Of a DNA stretch of 64,000 bases, positions 47,351 to 59,216 are shown one piece after another. Every line of letters starts with the position of its first letter. Positions within the stretch are counted from its first letter, which is position 1. The notes below the pieces were generated by a model. The model ran no database searches, was not told the origin of the DNA, and saw only the letters and a list, made by a program, of their open reading frames with translations. Made by a program: the position numbers and the translations under genes. The stretch covers positions 124,001 to 188,000 of the forward strand of contig JAFEVB010000019.1 of NCBI GenBank assembly GCA_032629725.1. Reading direction: 5' to 3'. Origin of the DNA: Gremmenia infestans. Lineage: Eukaryota; Ascomycota; Leotiomycetes; Helotiales; Hamatocanthoscyphaceae.

Positions 47351-49838
47351 ATGGCGATCAGATACACTCCCGATGAGATGAAGTACCTGCGGGACTCACC
47401 TTTAGTATTGAAGCCCGCAGGCCTCCCCCCAGCAGAGCAATGGATGGGGTAAGCTTCATAGACTTCTGGCATACCCAGAGCCCTCGTTGACATATCGCAG
47501 AGCACCAACGGCAAGGTCTGAGGCTAGGAAAAATGACTCGAACTTGCTTGTAGATCAGTCAAACAGGCGCACTGTTGCTGAGCGACATGTGTCACGCAAC
47601 AGTGCCAGTAAGCTCTTCAATTATCCAGCACAGGATGCATGCTAATGCTGTGTAGACCCAGAAGATATCATCCTCGGCCCTCCCAAAACTAGTTTCATGT
47701 CTGCGACTTCAATCCGAACTGGTGTCAAACCCTTCGAGTCTCCAGACCGACCGCCTCTTCGTGATATGGACTCCCGTGACCGCTTCAACTTTCGTGGTGG
47801 CAGAACTGGCGATGGAGATAACGATAGGGCACGAGATGGTCGGAACAGCACTCTACGCGTTAGGCGGGGAGAAGGAGATCAAGACAGCGATGGGTGGAGT
47901 ACTGTCAAACCCCGCAAGAGCTTTGGCAATGAGGGCGCTGAGAGATTCAATGGGCGCATGGGCCTAGACAAGCACAAAAATGACAGGAGATTCAAGGATA
48001 GAGAGGACCGGGATCCGAAAGACAGGCCTCTGAGAGGATTCGATACATACTCCCGAGACAAAGATGGTGATCATGATCAGGAGAGGGAACGAGATGGCCG
48101 GAAGAATGGAACTGGTCGTGGACGAAATGAGCCCTCCTGGTTCAAGGACAACACCGATGTTCCCCCTGTGCCAAGAGAACGTAACAGCAACGGCGACAAA
48201 TTTGTCGACCGCAGCAGAGGTTGGAGAGAAAAGGAACGCGAAGATAGGGGTGACAGAGGAGACAGAGGCGGCGAACGAGGCGAACGACATGAACGTGGTG
48301 ACCGTCGTTGGGATAGGGATAGAGATCAGCGACAAGAACGGGAACCCGAATGGCTAGCCGACCCCGAGGACGAGAAGAACCAAGCTCATACCCAAGAAGA
48401 CTTTCAGAAGTGGAAAGAGCAAATGCAGGGAAAGGACAAAGCTGCCGCTGGCAAGACGCCTGCTGAGGAGCCTCAAGTTAATGCTGATGCTGGTGCCAGC
48501 TTCTTCGGTCTAGAGAAGCATAAGGTCGAAACTCCGCTCGCAATTGATACAGGCCCTGACAAGTTTTTCGGTAAATGGGCTGCCACTCCAAGCCAAGAAC
48601 CATCCCCAGATTCTGGAGTTGAACCGAAGAAAGAAGGTGTTACAAAAGCGAAGACTACTGGCAAGGCATCGAGATTTACATCCTTCTTCACTCCACAAGA
48701 AGAGCCTCCACGAAGACAAACGGAACCTCCGCCGGCCATGCCACCACCAGCACCCAAAAGCGGATTGGATGGTTTGTTCCAAAATGACAGTCCTCAATCT
48801 CAAAGTAAAGATCAAGTAGCCTTCCAAGAAATACTACGAAAGCTTCAACAAGGTAGCGGCTCTACACCTCCGGTAAATTTGGCCATGCAGCCAAAACCAC
48901 CTGCTCCAGAGAAGCAGCAAAGCATTCCTATCTCTTCACCAGAGCCTTTCCAGCAGTATCGCACTGAACGCCAAGAGGAGCAACGACCAAGTACACGAAA
49001 TTCTCAACAAGCTCTTCAAGAATTGCTAAACCAGCGTCAGATGACAGGAAGCCAACCGACGGCCAGGCCAGAGCAAATGTTGCAAGAATTAGTTGGGCAT
49101 CGTCAGCAAGCCATCAGCCAGTCTTCCCAGAGGCCAGACCAACTTTCCAGCCGAAATACCGATTTCCTCATGGGTCTTATGCAGAGCGCCAAGGCGGCAC
49201 CAGAGCCTCAAAGGTCAGAATCTCTTCTTTTGAGAATGCCGCCTCAGCAGCAGCAGCAGCAAAAACCCATGGATCGGCAGATGCAGCAGCAGATGATGGA
49301 GCGTGAGCAGGAGATGCAACGGGAAGCAGTACAGCGTGAGCGTATCGCATCTCGACAAGCTCGCCCTCAACCACCACCAGGATTCTATGATGACCCAGCT
49401 GTTTTCCAGCGTGGTCCGCCTCAACATGAAAGACAAGCAGGCAATCCTCCACAACCAACCCAAATCCTACAGCGTCCACCACCCCCTCCAGGTCTAGAAC
49501 TGGGATGGGAGCGTGCGGCCCAGCTTCCACCGCCACAGCACCGAATGAACCAAAACATTCCACCACCGCCTGGGTTGGCCGGTGGTCTAGGTCGTGCTAT
49601 GCCCCCGCAACAGCAAATGTTCCCTCCTGGTTTTCCAATCGGCAATTTCCCACCAGATATGATTCCTGGACCTCCAAGAAACATGCCTATGCAGCCACCC
49701 CCAGGCTTTTTTAACGGCGGCCCACCTCCAGGATTCTTACCCCCAATCAGCGGGTTCCAAGGTCCAGAAGGTATGGCATTTGGTGCTCCTTTTGATAGCA
49801 GAGGGCCGCCTCCCCAGGGTGCCTACAGACGGCAGTAG
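47351..49838 (+). CDS. Eap1/4E-T-like eIF4E-binding protein with PPGF/PPGL motifs, 795 aa
   Basis: Exons are 47351-47448, 47501-47607 and 47656-49838 (2388 nt, closed frame). The N-terminus MAIRYTPDEMKYLRDSPLV has the layout of a YxxxxL(phi) eIF4E-binding helix followed by the SPL segment of 4E-T proteins, with Met at the usual Leu place. About 68 residues on, NPEDIILGPPKTSF is another conserved patch. The middle is disordered, rich in Arg, Asp, Gly and Gln, with RG/RGD runs at about 210-270. The last third has six PPPG(F/L)-type motifs, the kind bound by GYF-domain proteins such as Smy2. This points to a cytoplasmic translational repressor or mRNA-decay adaptor, as proposed for yeast Eap1-Smy2. 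The family name is an inference from motifs. Confidence 0.72.
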
Positions 49839-51101
49839 ATGCAGGATATGCGGAATTGACAGTGAGCCTGTAGTTATATGATGTTATGGATTTGGCTATG
49901 CCGAGTGCTTAGTTGAGAGACGAATGAAATAACGTATTACTGTCATGTTGATGATATACCCGTGAACAAAATATACGCGCAAAGATAAGTGAGTAATGGG
50001 GGAAAGTCTACTACGGAATAAAATGTTCCCACAGTCGTGTTAGCCGTCCTGTGCGAGATTTCCGCCAACGCCACCCCGCACTTCTGCCCCTTCCGAGCAG
50101 GTAATGAATGGATGGTCCATACGACACAAGATAGTTTATTAACTTACTCGTGGTATCTGAGAAACACAAGTAGGTTAGTATGTAGCATGTTCCGCAAATA
50201 TTCTTACATCCAGAACAATCCTTGTTCTCTTTCATTGTTATTAAAATCACCTAATGGGAAACCCTGTCTCGAAGACTAAAAGCGACTGAAGCATTTCAGG
50301 TTATCCTGCAGTTTATCTGGTATCGAATAGGCAGACGGCGACAAAGAAGCCCTGTACTTGACGCTGCATGATGGCTTGTAGCCTGTCTGCTGCGCGGTTT
50401 TCTTAGATATCTATCAACAAGACCTATCAACAAGACGATACTGAGTTGCGCGGCGATTATTTCTTGGAAGTTGGGAGGAAGGATGATTTACAGGCATTAG
50501 TGTTAGGTGTAGTTGGTTGAGCGGTATTTTCTACTTTGGATTCTTAGGAGGCGCATGTGGGGAGTCTCACGCATGCATCTTTTGGAGTATAGGGAAATGC
50601 TAATGGCAATGTATATATTTCCTATGAACTTTATGGTGTAGGGATTTCCTATTGCCGGGTATCTAGGTACGAATGTATTCATGTGGGAAGGGGGGGTTCC
50701 CTATGCTAGACAGCGAACACTGCTAATCATACGAATAGAACCTTCCCCTGTGAATATAGTCTGACTCCTAAGTAGAATTAACTTATGAATATTAAGCAGT
50801 TCTTTAGACTTTACAGGTTATTCATAAGTTGTTAGGAAAGTCAATCACACATAACTTACCTAGGTAGGCCTGCAAAGGTACCTTACACTTACCTGATGCC
50901 AAGCTACAGTGACTAGCCGCAAGCGGTGAAACCGTCGGTACCTCTATGCCACCCCGCCAAGCCTTCCTGACACAAGTCAACAATTCAACTACAGAACAAA
51001 TCCTCGATCTTTAGAATACGGACTCAGAAGACCTCTTTTTAGCAATACCTAGCAAATCTATTCGAGACAATTACTTGGGGCTCGCCCTCCACATAGCCAA
51101 G
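49839..51101. other. Intergenic region, no supported gene
   Basis: About 1.26 kb between two genes on the same strand. Only short frames occur. The promoter half of SEC1 contains TACCTAGGTA at 50857-50866, an ATCTAGGTAC at 50661-50670 and GGTACC at 50877. Confidence 0.55.
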
Positions 51102-53499
51102 ATGGGGGCGTCCGCGATCCAGGAACAGCGCGACAGTGAGCAGACCATGCCATGCCATGCCATCCCCCGCTCCAGACGGACCACAACTGACCTGGCACAA
51201 CAGCAATCTTGGCTACAATCAGAAATATAACACGAGGCGATGTAGGGTTGCCATTCGGAATTTCTTGGAAGCTGCTAATTCTCTCTACAGTGGAAGGTGC
51301 TGGTCGTCGACGAAAATTCTAAGAAGATATTAGACAACGTGGTGAAGGAAGATGACATTCTCAACGAGAATATCGCGAGTACGTGGCCCGCTGGACCTCT
51401 TATAACAAGTGCTGAATGGGAATAGATATTGAGCGGATTGAGGAGAAGAGGGAAATGAATACTGATATGGATGCCATCTACCTATTGTCGCCGCAACCGC
51501 ATATTGTCGACTGTCTAATGGCAGACTTCGAGCGCCGAAGATACCGGAATGCCTTCCTCGTATGGACTGCGCTCCTCCACCCCCAGCTACGCCGGCGTCT
51601 GGATGCTAGAGAGGCAAAGGAGCAAACAGCGGGGTTCCTGACATTGTCGATCGATTATTTCCCTCGCGAATCACATTTAGTAACATTCAGAGATCCTTGG
51701 AGTTTCCCAATTCTATACCACCCAGCGTGTAACAACCTTGTTCGGGATCATCTGCAGAATCTTGCACAAAAGGTTGGGTTAGCGAATTCTATTTCTCGTA
51801 CAATGCTGATGTGCTCCAGATTACCGGGATTTGTGTTTCTTTGGGAGAATATCCCAAAGTTAGATATTACAGACCGAAGAATCCATTGCACGAAGCACAC
51901 GTTCTATCTGTTCACCTGGCCAAATTCGTTCAGGAGGAACTGGATGCATACGCAAAATACAACGCGAACTGGCCACCCTCCACATCCAGACCACAGGGAG
52001 TTCTAATTATTACCGACCGATCAATGGATTTAATTGCTCCGCTGATCCACGAATTTACATATCAAGCCATGGCCCATGACCTACTACCGATAAAGGAAGG
52101 AGACACTGTGACCTACAAAACGGTTGTCAATGAAGGACAAGAAAATGCACAGGCGAAAGACATGGAAATTGGAGAAAAGGATAAGATATGGGTTGAGAAT
52201 AGGCATCGACACATGAAGGATACGATTGAAAAAATAATGGGAGACTTCCAAAAGTTCATCCAAGAGAATCCCCATTTCACAAATTCAGAAACAGATGCTA
52301 CGAGTTTGAACGCTATTAAGGATATGTTGGCTGGATTACCACAATTTCAGGAGCTGAAAGAGCTATATTCGTTGCATTTGACTATGGCTCAAGAATGTAT
52401 GGATATTTTTCAGCACCACAAGCTCCCAGACATTGCTTCTGTCGAACAATCCCTCGCCACGGGCTTGGACGAGGATTTTCGAAAGCCCAAGAATTTGGCC
52501 GATCAATTAGTACGACTACTTGACGATCCAACTATTAATGGCCCAGACCGGTTACGACTCATCATACTCTACATCATGTATCGCGAAGGCGTGATACCAG
52601 AAGATATTCAGCGTCTTCTTGCACACTCATCACTCCCGACAAACAATGCGGAGGTGGTGATGAACATGGAATTGCTCGGAGCCCATACTGTCAAAGCTCT
52701 AAAAGACCCCAAACTCGTGAGAGAGCCATTATTTCCAAGAAAGACCGCTCCAACTGCTCAGAGCGAAGAATATGCACTTTCCCGATTCGAGCCCAACGTT
52801 AAAATAATGCTTGAAAATCTGGCCAGGGGAGCCCTTGACACAGAAACTTTTCCCTACATCAACAAGTCACTAGATAACTCCGCAGAGCTGGCCATACAAT
52901 CACAGGCATCTTTACGAAGCGCCAAGCCCACATGGGCACGAAATCGGATGTCCACAACTGAAACCCAACAAAGAGTAATTGTTTTCATGGCAGGAGGTGC
53001 CACTTATTCGGAATCCCGGGCTTGCTATGAAGTGTCTACTGCAAGGAACAAAGACATCTTCCTAGCCACATCTCATATGATGACGCCAGCAATGTTCGTA
53101 AGACAAATAGGAGATTTGACCGTGGACAGGCGAAGGTTGGATCTCCCAGTCGATCGACCAAAACCTAAAGCCCCCGAATTCTTATTCAAGAGAAACGATC
53201 CTCCTCGACCGGTTGCGAATATGGCACCTCCAAGACCAGGTCAAGGGTTAGGCGTCCCGGCCGGAGGCACACCCGTGCAAAGAGTCCCCATTCCGCCGCA
53301 AAAAAGTCCTGGATATGCTCCAAATGCCTACGCACCACAGCCACCCACTGCCGGATTAGCGGCAATGAGCATGAATTCTGGCGGCGGCGGTCCAATTCCA
53401 TTGAATGGTGATAGCGGGGACCACAAGGGGAAGCTGGAGAAGAAGAGTAAAGACGGCAAGGAGAAAAAGAAGCGAGGCTTTTTCGGGAGTAAGAAATGA
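51102..53499 (+). CDS. SEC1: Sec1 (Sec1/Munc18 family) exocytosis regulator, 728 aa
   Basis: Binds exocytic SNARE complexes at the plasma membrane and promotes vesicle fusion. Exons are 51102-51135, 51204-51241, 51291-51378, 51426-51772 and 51820-53499 (2187 nt, closed frame). Typical segments are WKVLVVDENSKKILDNVV near the start, FFPRES-like YFPRESHLVTF, then SLGEYPKVRYY and LIITDRSMDLIAPLIHEFTY of the central domain, and the late VFMAGGATYSE strand. The fourth intron uses the donor GTTGGG, weaker than the GTAAG-type donors elsewhere, but it is needed to join AQK to ITGICVSLGEYP. The end is Pro/Gly-rich and then strongly basic (Lys-rich, closing GFFGSKK), as in fungal Sec1. Length matches yeast Sec1. 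Confidence 0.93.
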
Positions 53500-54689
53500 T
53501 TCATGTAACGGGTGCATTGTGGTTTTTGGCAGGCGTTGAACGCATAGCGCATAGCGGGGAGAGGAGTTAGGTTAGGTAGGGCTTCGTAAATAGATATGAG
53601 TTTGGTATGTGCATAGGAACTAACTCGGGGTATTCTACGTAGTAATTAGCGGATACTCCCGTTTATACGGCAATGAGATTCACGAATGCATTTTGAAAAT
53701 GGAAATTAGACGAGACTGACTGACTGATTGACTTGTAGCTTCGCAGTGAGCTGCAGTGCTATCTTCATTCTGTAACCTGCATTCAAGGTAGAGCAATGTC
53801 TACCTCCTTATTTCTCTTCCGTACCTTTCATTCATTCATTCATTCATTCAACTGTCTACCACAACTTCCGATCTTCGCAATCACCTAGGTATGGTAAGGA
53901 AGTATGGAATTGGGAGGTGTAGTGTGTGAACGCGGTATTGCGAGTGTCGGGGACGCGGCTCGCTCTCTCGGTTAGTTCCATACAAGTAGGCACAGTACCT
54001 TGGCTTGGATATGCCATGATATGTCTTTTTGTTAGTTGTAAGGAGTTTGCTTATTTGAAGTTATTATACATGCTGAAGATTAGGTAAGATTTACAAACAT
54101 GCGTTGCCGAATTGAAGAAGCTCTTTGGCTTAAATACTCTTATATCAATACATAGGATCCAGACCTGCAGATGTCACGCAAGCCATCTTCTGACTAGACT
54201 AGTGTTTTAACGTTGAGGTAGGGTGTGGTTGTTTGTAGGGGATGTCTTGTCTAGTCGATCGCGAGAGCGATTCAGGCGGTAATAAATATAGATGGGAAGA
54301 GTGTTTACTTGATGAGATCCCAGTGCAAGAGATACTAGGATAGAAGTTACGTGTTCGTATCTTGTAATGATATTTCAAGATCGATTGTGCTAAATAATCT
54401 AGTCACGTCGCGTTGCTGATCCTCGAAGAATTGGAGGGGTTGTGAAGACTATGGAGATGCAATTCTCGAGACAGTATTTTAGGCTATTTAATACCATATA
54501 TATATTATCCATTGGTTGGTATACAGAGCATCCGTCTATAGCTCCCGGTTTGGCCAGATCCACCTACGGCTATTAATCAGTCCCTAACCACAATATACCC
54601 TTCCACCAGACGTGCAACACAATCGAGATCAGTGAGACAAATAAGTCTGCGGCAACCAATCTGCTGCGAATTTACCCAAACTCGTCTCC
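53500..54689. other. Intergenic region between convergent genes
   Basis: About 1.2 kb between the SEC1 stop and the stop of the minus-strand 2EXR gene. It holds a CATT microsatellite at about 53827-53848 and CACCTAGGTA at 53882-53891. No ORF with any recognisable domain. Confidence 0.55.
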
Positions 54690-55361
54690 TTAATCGAGAT
54701 CCTTTTCACATAGCTGCATAAGCTCGAAGACGGGAAGCTGCGAAGATAATAAACGGGCCGACTTCAATTCACCGATGGCTTTCACAAGCCTTTTGTATTG
54801 CTCAAAACGCTCGTTGACTTGTGGATGGGGTGAGGGCTCCCACCACACCCGTGTCGTTGTGGTGTGACTTTGCCCAATCTTCAAGTACAACTCCTCCAGC
54901 TCCTGAGAGAGGATTATACCGAGAAATGCAACGTGGTCTCTATGCCACAAAACAGCTACGTCAACGATGAGTCTCCTAATCGAGATGCCCTCCTTCTTGC
55001 AATCGTGAAAAGCATAGAAATATTGTTTCCAAGACATGCCACTGCTGAGAGGAAAGTAGACTATATCGCGCCAAGGGTCCAGAAAGAGGTCGTTTCCCAA
55101 CGTCTCATAGTCTGATGCTCTAAAGTGTATATAGTCGCCCGCAGATTCACGAGATGCTTCTCTGTTGACTCGTTGAAGTTGACGCTTCGGATGGTGAATA
55201 ATGAAATGGTGTTTCGAGGATGGTGTGTATTTCTCCAAGCTGAAGGTTAAGATTCGCGCAGGCTCAGAAAGCCCAGCAAGACGCCAGACTATGCTTCTGA
55301 TCTCAGGTGGAAGCTTGGGGAATTGGATGAATGACTGCTCCGATAGCGAGAGAGGTGGCAT
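54690..55361 (-). CDS. 2EXR-domain hypothetical protein, 223 aa
   Basis: A single-exon protein. The ATG at 55361 is used because the codon before it is GTG. Residues about 12-25 read FPKLPPEIRSIVW, the opening of the fungal 2EXR domain, followed by an R-E-I-type aromatic pattern and a LQRVNREAS segment usual in that family. These proteins are very numerous in filamentous ascomycetes, vary between strains and have no known biochemical role. No membrane segment or signal peptide. Convergent with SEC1. Confidence 0.75.
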   Translation of the reverse strand: MPPLSLSEQSFIQFPKLPPEIRSIVWRLAGLSEPARILTFSLEKYTPSSKHHFIIHHPKRQLQRVNREASRESAGDYIHFRASDYETLGNDLFLDPWRDIVYFPLSSGMSWKQYFYAFHDCKKEGISIRRLIVDVAVLWHRDHVAFLGIILSQELEELYLKIGQSHTTTTRVWWEPSPHPQVNERFEQYKRLVKAIGELKSARLLSSQLPVFELMQLCEKDLD

Positions 55362-56052
55362 CACTTTTCAGTATTAGAATGTCAACTATCGAGTTTGGGT
55401 CTCTAAAGGTACCTCACCGAGTCTAAGTCGCTGCTACTAGGCTTCAAAGCTGAGAGCGATGCTATCTCGAAACTGCGTTTTGAAGACAGATGTGGCAGAA
55501 CGTTGTAAATGTTGAGTATGAGTCGATTGCGGCACTCCGAGAGAGACGATACTGGTTATGATGTTGTGACAGGAGAGGGATATGAGTTTGAGAACAATGC
55601 GAGTTGTCTTGAGGAAGAAACGATGAGACTCCTGGCTCATGCTCACGGCCCGATAAAACGAGAAAGGGAAAGAGCGACCATGAACGAAGAACCTCAGAAA
55701 GTATTTCGAAGAGGAAGGATTCAACTCAATGGGGTGTATTGGCAAGAGCATCTAAACAGAGACCATCCCCCACCATTAATCTCAAGCCTATACTTATTAA
55801 AGATTGCAAAGCACAGTACAAGTAAGACCCTTTGGCTACATCAACCTTTGAATGCATAGCTCGGCGTCTTAAGTTCATTTACAAATCACAACGCAGAAAA
55901 GAGATAGTAGTATCATTCTGATTGAATAGATTCGTGGGTAAAGACACTGGCTCTTGCCAAGTGTTTCAACAAAACGTTGGTAATTCAAGGGGTATCAAAA
56001 GCAAGTAAGACATACTCAACCAATGGCATGCCAACTCCATTCCCGTCAACCA
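55362..56052. other. Intergenic region with a doubtful small ORF
   Basis: 691 bp between two minus-strand genes. A plus-strand frame from the ATG at 55515 to 55859 would encode a charged protein of about 114 residues, and a GTAAGA near 55821 could be a splice donor. The opposite strand has a similar-length frame. Neither has a domain I recognise, so no gene is called. Confidence 0.4.
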
Positions 56053-56796
56053 TTATCCCTTTCCCAAATATCTATCCACATCTTCATTCTGATAAAATAT
56101 CTCCCTCAGCCGTTCAGTCTTTCTCTTATCTTTCTCGTAAAGCTTCTTGACCTTCCCCGCATCCAACCTCTTCGGCTTCTCTTTCTTCATAATTTCCCCC
56201 TGCTTTGGCAGAACCACGCCAATGCCCATCTTGTCATCCTTCGGTTTCGTCTTAATAGGGAACTGTATGCCTTGCCCTGAAGCCCCTAACCCACGCCGAG
56301 CGTCGGGATCCCATCCATAAGCAGATAGATAGGCCAGGCCCTTGCGGCTCCGGTCAAGATGTGAGGGCGGGTGTGAGTGTGCAAGGCAGACTTGGTGGGC
56401 CAGGGATGCTTCGTGCGGCCGCAGTTTTGGTGGAGGGCGTTGGTAGGATATATCAGTTGTTTCTGGCTCATCGCCACTTACTGGTGGAGCAAGGTCTGAG
56501 AAGGGTAGGTTGCAGATCTCGCAGACCTGTGCCTCATCTGATATCTCTCCCTGAGACGCTGCAGGACCTGCTGCTACTGACTGAGAAGTCATACACTCTT
56601 CTTCGGTTGCTTTGGAGTCTCCTGGGAGAACCAACTTGAGATAGAGATCACTGACGGACTTCGCAGGAGTGCTAGAAGTTGTGATGGAGGGAGCTGTTGA
56701 ACTCGAAGGCACAAACTGTACGCGTTTGCGCTTGATTCCTGCTCCAAAGACTCTTTGATCCTGAAGAGGGACCTCGTAAGTGTCTTCTTCGGCCAT
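56053..56796 (-). CDS. G-patch domain protein, GPANK1-like, 247 aa
   Basis: Single exon with a clear ATG at 56796. The G-patch (about 152-185) has the Gly spacing seen in LAYLSAYGWDPDARRGLGASGQG, the signature that activates DEAH helicases such as Prp43 in RNA processing. Before it, CEIC at about 93-96 and the His/Cys-rich HEASLAHQVCLAHSHPPSH near 128-146 may form a zinc-binding site. The C-terminal 50 residues are Lys-rich and helical. The nucleus is the likely location. 299 bp separate it from the divergent SDR gene. Human GPANK1 has ankyrin repeats that are absent here. Confidence 0.85.
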   Translation of the reverse strand: MAEEDTYEVPLQDQRVFGAGIKRKRVQFVPSSSTAPSITTSSTPAKSVSDLYLKLVLPGDSKATEEECMTSQSVAAGPAASQGEISDEAQVCEICNLPFSDLAPPVSGDEPETTDISYQRPPPKLRPHEASLAHQVCLAHSHPPSHLDRSRKGLAYLSAYGWDPDARRGLGASGQGIQFPIKTKPKDDKMGIGVVLPKQGEIMKKEKPKRLDAGKVKKLYEKDKRKTERLREIFYQNEDVDRYLGKG

Positions 56797-57032
56797 TGTG
56801 GCCCTATTGATGCCGATATTGACGTTGATATTTTCAGACGTTGAGGCCTTGTCAGCCTTCTGGAAATTTAGACGATATGGTAAACGCCGAAGACGCTAAA
56901 TATTTAAGCTTAAATTCTACCAACTCACTAGAAAAATGTGCCCCTGACCGGAATACGGTATTTCAGGTTGGAGCGTCGTCATTTCACAATTTCATAGCTG
57001 TCAAGTTCTTCATTTCACTTCACAACTACACC

Positions 57033-57080
57033 CTCTCTCCTCCTCTCCTCCTCTCCTCCTCTCCTATCCTCCTCCTCCCT
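57033..57080 (+). repeat. CTCCT microsatellite in the SDR leader
   Basis: A CTCCTCTCCTC-type run lies just upstream of the SDR start codon at 57096, probably in its 5' untranslated region. Confidence 0.7.
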
Positions 57081-57095
57081 TCACCCACCGCCGCA

Positions 57096-58337
57096 ATGCC
57101 GTTGCCTTTCATTGCAGACTATTTCTGGAAAGGCATACCTGGTCTACCAGGGCCCTTGACAGTCCTCAAAATTGTCGCCGTCGTAGCCTTCATCGGCCTT
57201 CTAAAATGGTACTTGGCTGGCAAAGTTAACACTTCGGAGCGGCAGATGCACAGTAAAGTTATTATGATAACAGGAGGAACATCTGGCATAGGGGCAGCGA
57301 CAGCTCTCAGTCTGGCACGGAGAGGCGCCCAAATCGTCCTGCTCGTCCACCAATCTCCCAAGGACATATTCCTTGTCGACTACATCGACGATTTACGAGA
57401 ACAATCTGGGAACGAAATGATCTATGCCGAGCAAGTAGACTTGTCTTCCCTACACAGCATCCGCCAATTTGCTACGAAATGGATTGACAATGCACCGCCT
57501 CGACGATTGGACATGATTGTCCTTTGCGGTTCGACTCTTACGCCTCCTGGCAAGCCTCGAGTCCTAAGCGACGAAGGTTTGGAAGAAACCTGGGTGGTAA
57601 ATTATCTCGCCAATTTCCACCTTCTCAGCATACTCAGTCCTGCCATCAGAGCGCAGCCGCCAGACCGAGATGTCCGGATCCTATTCACAACGTGCTCTGC
57701 ATACATTGCCTCGCCTCCCATCATCGATGGGAGCGAAGCTTTGACCAAGAAGGACTGGACCCCGGCGAAAGCTTATGCTCGCAGCAAACTGGCATTGATG
57801 ATATTTGGACAAGCATTTCAAAAACATTTGGATTCACGCAAGAGACCGGATGGCGCGCCTTCCAATGCTCGGGTCGTATTTGTAGACCCTGGATATTCGC
57901 GAACTCCAGGAATGCGGCGTTGGTTAACAAGAGGAACACTTTGGGGATTAGGATTATATTTGGCGTTGTGGCAAACGGTCTGGCTCCTACTTAAATCCCC
58001 GGAAGGTGGAGCCCAGAACTTGTTATACGCCGCAATGGAAGCTACACTAGGGCGTGGCGAAGGTGGAAAATTGATAAAGGAATGTCGAGAGTTAGATTAT
58101 GCTAGGATCGATGTCAAAGATGAAAAGATTGCTAAGAAGCTGTGGGAGAGCAGTGAGAAACTAATCGAGAGGGTCGAAAGGGAAGAAGCCGTCAAGAGGG
58201 CCTTACAAAAGAAGGAAAAAGAAGAATTGGAGAAGAATAAGCAGTCGGCCGAACATGTACCGGACAAGTCAGATGCCCCAGTTGGCGGCGAGGAAAAAAA
58301 GTCTAAATCTCGGAGGCAGAGGAAGTCCAAATCATAA
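57096..58337 (+). CDS. Membrane-anchored short-chain dehydrogenase/reductase, 413 aa
   Basis: An NAD(P)-dependent oxidoreductase of the SDR family. An N-terminal hydrophobic segment (about 23-44) would anchor it in a membrane, probably the ER. The cofactor motif TGGTSGIG lies near residue 60. The active site has Ser in TTCSAY and Tyr-x3-Lys in AYARSKLAL. A second hydrophobic stretch (TLWGLGLYLALWQTVWLLL) near 288-306 may also meet the membrane. The C-terminal 60 residues are charged and Lys-rich. A longer frame starts upstream, but the ATG at 57096 gives the family-like MPLPF start and leaves the pyrimidine tract in the leader. The substrate (retinol-, sterol- or lipid-like) is unknown. Confidence 0.88.
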   Translation: MPLPFIADYFWKGIPGLPGPLTVLKIVAVVAFIGLLKWYLAGKVNTSERQMHSKVIMITGGTSGIGAATALSLARRGAQIVLLVHQSPKDIFLVDYIDDLREQSGNEMIYAEQVDLSSLHSIRQFATKWIDNAPPRRLDMIVLCGSTLTPPGKPRVLSDEGLEETWVVNYLANFHLLSILSPAIRAQPPDRDVRILFTTCSAYIASPPIIDGSEALTKKDWTPAKAYARSKLALMIFGQAFQKHLDSRKRPDGAPSNARVVFVDPGYSRTPGMRRWLTRGTLWGLGLYLALWQTVWLLLKSPEGGAQNLLYAAMEATLGRGEGGKLIKECRELDYARIDVKDEKIAKKLWESSEKLIERVEREEAVKRALQKKEKEELEKNKQSAEHVPDKSDAPVGGEEKKSKSRRQRKSKS

Positions 58338-59216
58338 TTCAGACTATACGACAGATTTACAATATCCATGGAATTGTCGTTTGATGTGTTCTAGACCGCA
58401 GATGAGGAACTTCTTCAAGTTCTTGACCACGATATGTCACGAAACTGATCTGAGATCGCTGAGTAGTAGACTTGAAGCGAGGTTCTCGCAACCACCCTCG
58501 GAATCTGATACACGTGGCGTATATCTGGAATAGATGAAGCACGGATTAGGACATGGTTTTGTTGGTGGGTTTCTCGTATTATATCTTGACAGACCCGCCT
58601 GCTGACAGTTAAGAGGCTCAAAGGGAACATGCGATCGATGACTCGACGAGTCACAATCAGATCTTCGGATCCCAGTTGCAAGATCTGTCGGTTTTAGAAT
58701 GCTTATTTTAATCCGTACCGTCCGATTAGGCTATGCAATTCGTGTGTCATCTACCCGTTGTGGTGTTCTTGGTCCAGACCCGTGAGAAACAGCCAATCAA
58801 AGTATGCGGAAGGATTTATTATGGGCGCAGCTTTTGGGAAGGATTTCGACGAACGCACCGGATTTTAGTTGAAACAATGAGCTTTGTCTCCCAAACAAGC
58901 TTCCTCTCCATGCTCTGTAACAATCTGGCTGACATACTAAGTCGGGTCTGGCTCCTTCTCTTCCTTCAGACTCGCAAACTCGCAAAACAGCGAATAAGAG
59001 TAGGCCTATACGTTTTAGGCGAGTTCCTTACCAAACCTTGAGGTCTTACGCAATGATGAACACAGCTGCTATCATGTCATCGTGGGATCTCTTGTATGCG
59101 TTGTATGGTTTTAAAGCTAGGTAGTGCCCAGTTCAGCGCGAGTCAAGTGATTTTCTATACGTTTTTTCGATGTCTGCGCAGGGTGAAATAATTTCTATGA
59201 GAACAACTTATTAGGC
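58338..59216. other. Intergenic region, no supported gene
   Basis: 879 bp between two plus-strand genes. Short frames only, with no repeat or RNA-like structure seen. Confidence 0.5.

Noticed and set aside
55437..55859. Opposing 104- and 114-codon ORFs between the 2EXR and G-patch genes
   Set aside because: Similar lengths on both strands and no domain. The plus-strand frame might be real but cannot be supported from sequence alone.
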